A stretch of 64,000 bases of DNA from Haloarcula taiwanensis (GTDB lineage Archaea > Halobacteriota > Halobacteria > Halobacteriales > Haloarculaceae): positions 806,001 through 870,000 of the forward strand of contig CP019154.1 in the NCBI GenBank assembly GCA_002844335.1. The letters are read 5' to 3'. The notes below the pieces were generated by a model, which was given only the letters and a program-made list of their open reading frames with translations, was not told the DNA's origin and did not search any database. The first letter of the stretch is position 1; each line of letters starts with the position of its first letter. Shown piece after piece: positions 40,946 to 48,391 of the stretch. Made by a program: the position numbers and the translations under genes.

Positions 40946-42241
40946 TCACGCGTCCGGGTTCGCTGGCGGCAGGGACCGTAGCGACCGCGGCGGGAGCAGG
41001 TAGTTCCCGCGCCGCGTGACTGTCATGTACTGGAGAATGCCGTTGTTCACCTGCTGACCGACGGCGGACTCGTTAGCGACGTCCGTTCCGTTCATCGCCT
41101 GTTTCGTGGCGACGAAGTCGGCGATAGAGCGCTGCAGCGAGAGGAAGTGCAGTCCCGCTTCGCCGCCGTCGGTCGAATCGAAGTCCCGGCGGAGAATGGT
41201 CGGTGTCCCGTCCTCTCTGACGCGGGACATCTTCTGTGCGTGACCGACGACGCCCTTCCGACGGCCGCTGTCGACCACGTCGTCGGGACACTCGCCGGCA
41301 CCGTTGTCGGTGCCGAGGTTCTCGCCGACGCCTTCGACCTTGTCCTCGGCGGCGTGGGCCGGACAGAACATCTTCGAGACGCGCTGGCCCCGGGAATCCT
41401 GTTCGTACCACTGCTGGAGTTGCAGCCGGATCTTCGAGAGGTGCTGTGTCGCACCGCCGGCGAACGGTCCCGAATCGACCGTCACTCGGTCCTCGGAGGC
41501 CTGGTTTTCCTTGAACCCGGACTTGAACCCCATGAACAGCGGAGCCTCGTCGGGGACCGGTTCGGAGTCCGGAATCCCGTCGACGTCCTGATTCTCGGCG
41601 GGCAGGCCAGCCCCGACGAACCCCGTGCGGCGCTCCGCCTCACGGAAGACGCCCTCGAAGGTCGCGCTCATGTCCTGGTCGTTGGCGCTGTCGCGGTTGC
41701 CTTTCAGCGCCTCCTCGGCCTCGATGACGACTCGCTCGTCGTCACTGGCGAGATGCAGGAGCGCGTCGGGCGTGTCGAGTTCGGGGTCTTCGAAGGGGGC
41801 GAGCGCCATAGGCTCTGGCAGGTCGACGCCAGCCACGTCGGCATCGAAGCGGTCGAAGTAGGCCGGGCTGTACCCGAGCGTGAACAGCAACCCTTCGTTG
41901 CTCCATTCGTAGGCCCGCTCGAGGTCCCGAAGCGCCGCTTCGACCTGCTCGCGGTCGCTATCCGACGGTATCCCGTCCTCAGTGTAGTCCAGTAGCAAGA
42001 GGACGTGGTGTCGCGACAGCCGACGGTTCCCCGCGTCGTCGGTCGCCAGCGACGCGTCCCATGCGTGCTGGCGGTCCGGAAGCGACGCGGGGTCGTCGGT
42101 TCCCTCGGGTATCGTCCCTGACCCGCGGTCGAGACAGGCGGCCAGCGCCGCGGTGCCGCCGATGGCGACGGCGCTCTTGGCGAACTCGCGTCGGGAAATC
42201 CCGCGTTCAGTCATCACCCACTCTATGGCCTGCTTGTCCAA
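40946..42241 (-). CDS. Tat-exported DyP-type peroxidase-like protein
   Basis: This 431-aa protein has an N-terminal Tat leader: ISRREFAKSAVAIGGTAALA, then an AAC lipobox-like site. The body fits the dimeric alpha/beta-barrel DyP fold: an N-terminal barrel with HHVLLLLDYTEDG, a middle insertion, and a second barrel with GHAQKMSRVREDGTPTILRR, GEAGLHFLSLQRSIADF and the C-terminal TVTRRGNYLLPP. A GxxDG motif is not evident, but the haem-ligand His segment and the R-R-x-x-D pair are. DyP/EfeB enzymes release iron from haem or oxidise Fe(II). It lies upstream of the p19-like gene and downstream of the regulator at 42290. Confidence 0.7.
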   Translation of the reverse strand: MDKQAIEWVMTERGISRREFAKSAVAIGGTAALAACLDRGSGTIPEGTDDPASLPDRQHAWDASLATDDAGNRRLSRHHVLLLLDYTEDGIPSDSDREQVEAALRDLERAYEWSNEGLLFTLGYSPAYFDRFDADVAGVDLPEPMALAPFEDPELDTPDALLHLASDDERVVIEAEEALKGNRDSANDQDMSATFEGVFREAERRTGFVGAGLPAENQDVDGIPDSEPVPDEAPLFMGFKSGFKENQASEDRVTVDSGPFAGGATQHLSKIRLQLQQWYEQDSRGQRVSKMFCPAHAAEDKVEGVGENLGTDNGAGECPDDVVDSGRRKGVVGHAQKMSRVREDGTPTILRRDFDSTDGGEAGLHFLSLQRSIADFVATKQAMNGTDVANESAVGQQVNNGILQYMTVTRRGNYLLPPRSLRSLPPANPDA

Positions 42242-42289
42242 TTGGATTGTGGTACGGGACTCGAAAGCACCCCTGTCCGGGCAGTTGAG

Positions 42290-42793
42290 CTAGCCGCCCT
42301 CGAAGAGGCGGTCGAGTAACCGGGTGAAGCGGTCCGACAGGCGGTCCGAGGCCGTGGGGTCGACCGCCGCGAGCAGTTCGACAGTCGAGTCCGGCCGGCA
42401 GAGCGCCAGCGTCACTCGTCCCTCGCTCCGGCGCTTCTCGACGATATCGTGCTCGGTCAGGCTGCTGAGATGGTGTTCGAGCGTACTCCGCGCGATGTCG
42501 AGGTGGTCAGCCACCTCCTCGGGGCGAGCGGTTTCGCACTCCATGAGCGCGACGAGAATATCTCTCGCCGTCTCCCGCTGGAAGAAGGCGATGGCGTGGC
42601 GTTCCCAGGGGTCGAACGACGTCGTGTAGTAGTGTGTCCGTCCGTTGACCGACTCGCTGTGTACGCGGTCGAGCCGAGCCAGATGGTACTGTACCTGTCC
42701 TGTTGCGAGGTCCAGCGCCCGCGTTAGCTCTCGGAAGTGGACACCTGGATTGGACTTGATATGCTGGTAAATCCGCGCTCTGGTATCGTTCAT
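42290..42793 (-). CDS. Transcriptional regulator with two winged-helix domains
   Basis: This 167-aa protein starts MNDTRARIYQHIKSNPGVHF. The first winged helix has RELTRALDLATGQVQYHLARL, and the second has EVADHLDIARSTLEHHLSSL with a typical recognition helix, followed by EHDIVEKRRSEGRVTLAL. A C-terminal helix ends DRFTRLLDRLFEGG. Its ATG overlaps the TGA of the upstream membrane gene (ATGA), so the two are translationally coupled. It is 48 bp ahead of the DyP-like gene on the same strand, so it likely regulates this set of genes. Confidence 0.85.
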   Translation of the reverse strand: MNDTRARIYQHIKSNPGVHFRELTRALDLATGQVQYHLARLDRVHSESVNGRTHYYTTSFDPWERHAIAFFQRETARDILVALMECETARPEEVADHLDIARSTLEHHLSSLTEHDIVEKRRSEGRVTLALCRPDSTVELLAAVDPTASDRLSDRFTRLLDRLFEGG

Positions 42794-43125
42794 AACCCCT
42801 CCTCGTCGAGGCGCTTCTCGACTGTTCGCGCGTAGTACACTGCACCGAGGACGAGGGCGACGAAGAGGGTATCGAGCACGTGTTCGAGGAAGTGGTGTGT
42901 CGGTCCCGAGACCAGCGAGAACCCCGACAGCAACGCGACGAGCGGGCGGGCAAACAGCGCGGTGAGCGCGAGCGAAATCAACAGATACGCACGCGTCCCG
43001 CGCTGTCGGTACGCGGCCAGGGCGAGCCCACACAGGACTGCTCCGGCCACAGCAGAGAGGACAACGACGGCGGCGATGTCCCCGCTCCCGGTGCCGAGGT
43101 GGCCCCAAGTACTGAGCAGTTGCAT
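42790..43125 (-). CDS. Membrane protein coupled to the double winged-helix regulator
   Basis: This 111-aa protein starts MQLLSTWGHLGTGSGDIAAV and has three hydrophobic helices (about 18-38, 48-66 and 84-101), with a basic C-terminal tail EKRLDEEGL. The second has RGTRAYLLISLALTALFARP, and HHFLEHVLDTLFVALVLGAV holds two His and a Glu in the membrane. This resembles small membrane proteins in haloarchaeal metal-related gene sets. Stop and start overlap as ATGA with the regulator, implying a sensor-regulator pair. The longer frame upstream is not real. Confidence 0.75.
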   Translation of the reverse strand: MQLLSTWGHLGTGSGDIAAVVVLSAVAGAVLCGLALAAYRQRGTRAYLLISLALTALFARPLVALLSGFSLVSGPTHHFLEHVLDTLFVALVLGAVYYARTVEKRLDEEGL

Positions 43126-43206
43126 CAGATATCCACTTCGGAGCCACGACGCCTCAGTCGTTCGGTTTTGCGCGACTTTTTTATCGGACCGCTGAGATGT
43201 GGCGGT

Positions 43207-43929
43207 ATGGACTGCATCGGCTTCATCTGCGAGCCTGAACACCCGGTGTTCGGTGCCGTCGCAGAGCGGCTCTCCGCTCGGGGGTTCGATGTCCAGTTTC
43301 TCCGCCCCGGAAATCCGGTGGCCAAAGCCGATATCGACGACCTGGCTGCGCTTGTCAACACGACGCTTCGGCCCGAGTCGTTCAGCGCACTGTGGTACGC
43401 TGACAGAACCGGTACCGAGACGTGGAACGGCTTCCTGCCGACGACGGCGCTCGCCTGTCGGCTCGTTGCCCTGCACGGACTGGAGCAGGTCGGCTGTCGG
43501 GTCCCGGCCGTCTGGTTCGAGAAGCCGGACTGTGACTACACTGCCCGGACTCGGTACTCGTGGGACGGTGTGCCAGCGGACAGCGACGAGGGCGATTTCT
43601 ATCAGGCCTGTGTTCGGGAGGAACCGGTCGAGTACAAGTACTTCGCCGTCGACGACGGCCGCGAGACGCACCTGCGGGCGATTCGGGTCCGGTCGGAGGT
43701 CACCGGGCTGGACCGCGTCGTCAGCGAGGAGACCGTCGAGGTGACGCTCGCGGCCCGGGTCCGGGAGCTGCTGGACCGCTTCGGCGCGCGCGCACTCAGC
43801 GTCGAGTTCGTCGAGGGCGAGTCGAAAGTCTACGCACAGGCCGTCGACCCCGCGCCGGGGTTCGCCGGGACGGGGATGGAGCGCCGCGTCGCCGACTCTA
43901 TCGCCTCGCTGACGACAATCGGGGCCTGA
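43207..43929 (+). CDS. ATP-grasp-like protein
   Basis: This 240-aa protein starts MDCIGFICEPEHPVFGAVAE. It has a Rossmann-like N-terminal domain and a C-terminal half like the ATP-grasp fold: EEPVEYKYFAVDDGRETHLR, then SVEFVEGESKVYAQAVDPAP, resembling the E-V/D-N-P-x-P-G-F site where metal and ATP bind; here the Asn position is Asp (VDPAPGF). It is short for a full ATP-grasp ligase (usually about 300 aa). Substrate unknown. A SAM-hydrolase-like gene follows 89 bp downstream on the same strand. Confidence 0.6.
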   Translation: MDCIGFICEPEHPVFGAVAERLSARGFDVQFLRPGNPVAKADIDDLAALVNTTLRPESFSALWYADRTGTETWNGFLPTTALACRLVALHGLEQVGCRVPAVWFEKPDCDYTARTRYSWDGVPADSDEGDFYQACVREEPVEYKYFAVDDGRETHLRAIRVRSEVTGLDRVVSEETVEVTLAARVRELLDRFGARALSVEFVEGESKVYAQAVDPAPGFAGTGMERRVADSIASLTTIGA

Positions 43930-44018
43930 ACTCCTGTGTCCGCCGCCACCCCTCGGCTGGTGTTGACAGGGCACAAGACTCTACAGGCGCACCGACGTGG
44001 TAGCGACCGGAGCTTCAC

Positions 44019-44804
44019 ATGAGCACGTTCGTTCATCTCATTGCGGACTACGGCCCGGCCGACCCGGCCTTCTCGGAGGTCGTCCACCGCCTCACCGCCG
44101 CCGACCCGACGATGACTGTCCAGTCGAGCGAGGTACAGCCGTTTTCGACGGTCGCCACCGGCTTCTGGATCGCGCAGCTCGGTGTCCACAACCCCGCCTT
44201 CGACGACCTGCTGATTTACTCGAACACGGCACCGCGAACGACGGAATCAACGCCAGAACGGGCCGATACCGGCGGCCCACTGTGCTATCTCGAACTGGAC
44301 AACGGCGTTCCTGTCGTTGCCGTCGACGCCGGCTACAACCTCTCGTTTGTCGCCGACCACGCCACGACCGTCCGCGAGGTCGAACTGCCGGCCGACACCG
44401 GCCAGTTCCGATCGCGAGACCTGTTCCCGCGTCGCGTCGCCGAGATAGCCAACGGGGACCGCTCGTCGCTGGGCGCGGAGCGGTCGCTTGCGGACGTGCC
44501 GGCCCCGCCCGAGTCCGTAGTCTGTCACGTCGACGGCTACGGGAACGTCAAGACCTCGATTCGGACCTCGGTGTTTGACCCGGGAAGCGACACGGTCGTC
44601 GTCGAACTCAACGGCGAGTCCCGTGAGGTCGTCGTCAGAGAGGCCGTGTCGGACGTTCCGGAGGGGTCCCTCGCTATCGTCCCGGGGTCGGCCGGCGGTG
44701 GCGACCCGTATCAGGAGCTGTTCCTGCGCGGCGGCTCCGCGGCGGCGGCCTTTGGCCAGCCGGAGTCGGGCGACGAACTCACAGTCCAGTCGGTGCGGGA
44801 TTGA
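44019..44804 (+). CDS. SAM hydroxide adenosyltransferase-like protein (DUF62)
   Basis: This 261-aa protein starts MSTFVHLIADYGPADPAFSE. The DUF62 fold is recognisable: an N-terminal domain with DYG.x.D near the start (normally TDFG.xD), HNPAFDDLLIYSN, then GVPVVAVDAGYNLSFVADHA (D-N-G-x-x-x-P region), and a C-terminal beta barrel with VVCHVDGYGNVKTSIR. Family members hydrolyse S-adenosylmethionine to adenosine and methionine. The usual D-T-D pocket is altered to D-Y, so activity needs testing. It lies between the ATP-grasp-like gene and proS on the same strand. Confidence 0.8.
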   Translation: MSTFVHLIADYGPADPAFSEVVHRLTAADPTMTVQSSEVQPFSTVATGFWIAQLGVHNPAFDDLLIYSNTAPRTTESTPERADTGGPLCYLELDNGVPVVAVDAGYNLSFVADHATTVREVELPADTGQFRSRDLFPRRVAEIANGDRSSLGAERSLADVPAPPESVVCHVDGYGNVKTSIRTSVFDPGSDTVVVELNGESREVVVREAVSDVPEGSLAIVPGSAGGGDPYQELFLRGGSAAAAFGQPESGDELTVQSVRD

Positions 44805-44908
44805 ACCCTCGCTGGCACACGGCACGGTGCGGACCCGCTCCGGTCGGTGTGCCAGCGGCTCACCACCCTTCGGGGAGTTTATTAGCGCCCTGGGCCAGGA
44901 CACACCTA

Positions 44909-46363
44909 ATGAGTGGCGAGCAGGAACTCGGTATCACCGAGAGCAAGGAGCATTCACCCGGCGAGTGGTACGCCGAGGTCGTCCAGAAGGCAGGCCTCGC
45001 GGACTACGCCCCCATGGGCGGGTTCATTGTCACGCGTCCACGCGGCTACGCTATCTGGGAGCGTATCCAGAACAACCTCGACGGCTGGTTCAAAGACACC
45101 GGCGTCCAGAACGCATATTTCCCGCTTTTCATCCCTGAGAGCTATCTGGAGAAAGAGAAGGACGTGGTCGAGGGGTTCGACCCCGAGGTCGCGTGGGTGA
45201 CCCACGGCGGCCACGACGAACTCGAAGAGCGTCTCGCTGTCCGGCCTACCAGCGAGTCTATCATCGCGCCGTTCATGGCGCAGTGGACCCGCTCGCACCG
45301 AGACCTCCCGATGCGGCTGAACCAGTGGTGTTCGGTCGTCCGGTGGGAGGCCACCGAGACCAAGCCGTTCTTCCGCACCAAGGAGTTCCTCTGGCAAGAG
45401 GGCCACACCGCCCACGCCGACGAGGACGGCGCGTGGGAGGAGACGATGACCCGGCTGGACCAGTACGCCCGCCTCTACGAGGAGGTCATGGCGATGCCGC
45501 CGCTGAAGGGCCGCAAGCCGCCCCACGACAAGTTCCCCGGGGCGCACACGACGACGACCATCGAGACGCTGATGCCCGACGGCAAGACCGTGCAGGCGGC
45601 CACCTCCCACTACCTCGGGACCTCCTTCGGCGAGGCCTTCGACATCACCTACGCCGACGCCGACGAGGAGGAGAACACCGCCCACACCACCTCCTGGGGA
45701 CTGTCCTGGCGCGCGATGGGCGCGCTCATCATGACCCACTCCGACGACCAGGGGCTCGTGCTCCCGCCCGCGCTCGCCCCCGACCAGGTCGTCGTCGTCC
45801 CCATCTGGCAGGAGGACAACAAGGACGAGGTCGTCGACTACGCCGCGGACCTCGCCGCAGAACTCGACGAGGCCGGCGTCCGCGTCGAACTGGACGACCG
45901 CGAACACCGAAATCCCGGCTTCAAGTACAACGAGCACGAACTCCACGGCGTCCCGCTCCGGGTCGAAATCGGCCCCCACGAGGTCGAGGACGGCGAGGCG
46001 ACGCTCGTCCACCGACCCGACGGCGAGAACGCGACTGTCGACCGCGAGGACATCGCCGAGACGGTCGAGGAGCACCTCGACACCGTCCACGCGAAGCTCT
46101 ACGCCGACGCCGAGGAGACGCTGGAGGGCGAGATTCGCGAGGCCGAGTCCCGCGAGGAGATCCTCGGCACCATCGGCCAGCACGGCGGCTACGTCAAGTG
46201 TGGCTGGTGTGGCGACGAGGACTGCGAGGAGCCCATCAAGGACGCTATCGCGGCCGAAATCGTGATGGTCCCGCTGGACCGCGACGAGGAGCCGATTCAC
46301 GACGACTGCGCTATCTGCGGCGAGGAGGCCGAGGAGACAGCGTACTTTGCCAAGAGTTACTGA
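44909..46363 (+). CDS. proS: Prolyl-tRNA synthetase (archaeal/eukaryotic type)
   Basis: This 484-aa class II synthetase starts MSGEQELGITESKEHSPGEW. Motif 1 has GGFIVTRPRGYAIWERIQNN, motif 2 LRPTSES-like VRPTSESIIAPFMAQWTRSH with FRTKEFLWQEGHTAHAD, and motif 3 is near GALIMTHSDDQGLVLPPALA. The anticodon-binding domain spans about 285-390. The zinc-binding C-terminus has CGWCGDEDC and CAICGEEAEE, ending with Tyr, as in archaeal-type ProRS. It charges tRNA-Pro and lacks the bacterial editing insert. It is monocistronic. Confidence 0.97.
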   Translation: MSGEQELGITESKEHSPGEWYAEVVQKAGLADYAPMGGFIVTRPRGYAIWERIQNNLDGWFKDTGVQNAYFPLFIPESYLEKEKDVVEGFDPEVAWVTHGGHDELEERLAVRPTSESIIAPFMAQWTRSHRDLPMRLNQWCSVVRWEATETKPFFRTKEFLWQEGHTAHADEDGAWEETMTRLDQYARLYEEVMAMPPLKGRKPPHDKFPGAHTTTTIETLMPDGKTVQAATSHYLGTSFGEAFDITYADADEEENTAHTTSWGLSWRAMGALIMTHSDDQGLVLPPALAPDQVVVVPIWQEDNKDEVVDYAADLAAELDEAGVRVELDDREHRNPGFKYNEHELHGVPLRVEIGPHEVEDGEATLVHRPDGENATVDREDIAETVEEHLDTVHAKLYADAEETLEGEIREAESREEILGTIGQHGGYVKCGWCGDEDCEEPIKDAIAAEIVMVPLDRDEEPIHDDCAICGEEAEETAYFAKSY

Positions 46364-46380
46364 CTAGGCGGTTCGGCTGC

Positions 46381-47338
46381 TTATTTCGGCAACCGATCCA
46401 GAAACGCGTCGGCCTCGGCTCGGCCCGTTTCCATGACGGCCTCGATGAACCGAGGGTCGCGGTCGCGTTTCGAGGCTGCTGTCAGCTTCGTATCAAGCAC
46501 CAGTCGACGTATTCCACGTGTTTGAAAGCCTCCGGGAGATACTCCTGTTCGATCCAGTCGTTGACTTTCTGGACGAAGAACAGCTCCTGATTCAGCGAGA
46601 GATTCCCGGCTAGTTCCTGCCGACGGTCGGTGATCTCTGCCAGCGATGCCGGACGGTCGTCGCGGGTCTGTGGCTCGATCTGGATGACCGATATCTCGTC
46701 CGGTTTCGGTCGGTTGCTGGTCAGGAACTCCCGTATCGGTGGGTTCTGTGAGAACAGACCGTACCAGTGCCAGTGGCCGTTCAGCTCGACAGCCTCGTAC
46801 AGCAGCGGGAACGCGGCCGAGGCAAGCACTGCCTTCGACGTGACGGTAGCATCGGTGAACGTCTCGAACACGCCGCTGTTGACGGTGACCGTGCCGATGG
46901 TTACGTGTGGCGGTGCCTCGTCGGTGAGGTTGTCGAACTCGTCGAACGCGATGTGGCGGTCAGCAGTGACAGGTACCAGTCGTGGCCGACCGCGCCAGGC
47001 GTCGCGTAGGGCGAGATATCGGCCGCGGGGAGCATCCGGTTCTGCAGTCGCTTGTGCCACACGAGAGATTCGTTCAGCAGGAATGAGGGCGGTGTTGTTG
47101 CGGCGACATCACACCAGACATCCTCGAGTAGCTCCCCGGCATGGCCGGGGCCTTCACTGAGCAGGCCGTACCAGGCCGTGACCGCACACAGAGCACCGCC
47201 GGAGGTGCCACTCAATCCCACGAGATTGTACTCGGTGTCGACCGCTGGCAGGAGTCGTTGCAGCGCACCGGCGGTAAACGCACTGTGGCTGCCGCCGCCC
47301 TGACAGGCGATGGCGACGCTGGGGCCATGACCAGACAT
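46381..47338 (-). pseudogene. Patatin-like phospholipase, disrupted by two single-base deletions
   Basis: The 5' part (from ATG 47338) encodes MSGHGPSVAIACQGGGSHSA and LSGTSGGALCAVTA, the oxyanion GGG loop and G-x-S-x-G nucleophile of patatins. The frame then breaks near 46965-46990; homology continues one frame over with DRHIAFDEFDNLTD, VNSGVFETFTDAT and WHWYGLFSQNPPIREF (where D-G is normally expected, YGLF). A second break near 46510 shifts to LTAASKRDRDPRFIEAVMET and a TAA at 46383. Restoring one base at each site gives 960 nt, 319 aa, full family length. The patatin Ser-Asp dyad is otherwise split over two frames, so no active product is expected. Confidence 0.88.
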
Positions 47339-47823
47339 GGTTTAATTCATATACGAAGAGCTTGCATAGATAACTGCCGGCCCACCGATACTGCCGGCTG
47401 TGTGCCCGTGAAATATGTTGCTACCGAGAGGTGGCACGTCTCTTCATGACGGCACAGCCAGTAGTATGAAGGAAGGATGGGGTCGGGGAGCGTGTGACAT
47501 TTTCCTCCGTGCCCCCGATGACCACTGCTGGCCCTATGTATATAAATCGCCGTCAGACTAGGGTCATACAAACGCCAAACGGCGAACAGATACCGTCGTG
47601 GGAACTACGATTCAGCCAACCGCTTGCGACGGCGACGGGACCTCGACAGCCCCGTGATGGTCGAGCAGTCGGCACGGGCAATCGGAGATAGCTGGCAACT
47701 TCTTGAACGGCGGATTCATCGCAGTGACCGAGCATATTAAGACCTTATATATTCCTCAGGTGGTGGAATCGACAGATATCCGGAACCAACACGGTTATAT
47801 CAAGTCCCATGTTATCGACTGGC
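47339..47823. other. ORF-free region with TATA boxes and possible RNA hairpins
   Basis: No convincing coding frame occurs in these 485 bp. They are AT-richer than flanking DNA. A strong TATA-like GTATATAAATC is at 47537-47547, and TTTAATTCATATAC at 47341-47354. Foldable elements include GGCTGTG (47396-47402) with CACAGCC (47453-47459), an inner CTACC-GAGA-GGTGG hairpin (47421-47434), and CCGTCG (47593-47598) with CGACGG (47627-47632). TATA-like GGTTATAT at 47793-47800 serves the CBS gene. Confidence 0.5.
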
Positions 47824-48237
47824 ATGGAAGACGTGTTTGTCGGACGGATTATGTCATCGCCTGTCACCACTGTTGCCGCCGATGCGAACGCGAAAGCGGT
47901 CGCCAAGCGGATGCTCGACGAGAGCATCAGTTCTGTTGTTGTCGTCGACGCTGACGGAGAGTTGCGGGGGACTCTCACCTCCACAGACTTCGTCGAGATC
48001 GCCGCGGAGGGCGGCGATACGACGGGGCTAGCCGTATCTGACTACATGACGACGGACCTGGTTACAGTAACAGCAAACGACTCCGTCGAGGCGGCCGCAA
48101 GTCTGATGCTGGACCATACTGTCCACCATCTCCCGGTCGTCGACGAGGCGGAAGGTGTCGTCGGAATGTTGACGACAACTGACATGACGGCATACGTTTC
48201 GGGCATCGAGCAGTCATCTGCACCCGTGCTCGGTTGA
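47824..48237 (+). CDS. CBS-domain pair protein
   Basis: This 137-aa protein starts MEDVFVGRIMSSPVTTVAAD and is two CBS motifs and little else. CBS1 is about residues 5-60 (ISSVVVVDADGELRGTLTST) and CBS2 about 72-130 (VHHLPVVDEAEGVVGMLTTT). CBS pairs usually bind AMP/ATP or SAM and regulate a partner; none is adjacent. The ATG at 47824 is chosen because GGTTATAT lies 24-31 nt upstream; the ATG at 47809 is not in that position. ATTCC-N9-GGAAT at 47751-47769 lies farther upstream. Confidence 0.9.
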   Translation: MEDVFVGRIMSSPVTTVAADANAKAVAKRMLDESISSVVVVDADGELRGTLTSTDFVEIAAEGGDTTGLAVSDYMTTDLVTVTANDSVEAAASLMLDHTVHHLPVVDEAEGVVGMLTTTDMTAYVSGIEQSSAPVLG

Positions 48238-48339
48238 ACACCGTGTAAACCGGCAGCCATCGGACAACGGTTTATAAATGATGATACAGTTCAAACAATC
48301 ATGATGAATATATACTCCCTAATGTGGGGTTAAACAACA

Positions 48340-48368
48340 CTAATACCATTAGGATTACCCTCTTATAG
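48340..48368 (+). promoter_or_regulatory. gltB promoter with adjacent inverted repeat
   Basis: CTAAT-acc-ATTAG (48340-48352) is a perfect 5-bp inverted repeat. TTATA at 48363-48367 lies 29 nt before the ATG at 48392, the usual leaderless spacing. The repeat sits just upstream of the TATA box where a BRE or regulator would act. Confidence 0.45.
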
Positions 48369-48391
48369 TGGCATCCCCAGTCGTGAAACAC

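Noticed and set aside
47494..47691. 65-aa plus-strand ORF in the gene-free stretch
   Set aside because: Low-complexity translation with no conserved pattern, and the ATG lies upstream of the TATA-like box rather than after it.
48368..48391. GTG at 48368 as the gltB start
   Set aside because: It lies on the TATA-like box itself. The ATG at 48392 has correct leaderless spacing, though the GTG cannot be fully excluded.
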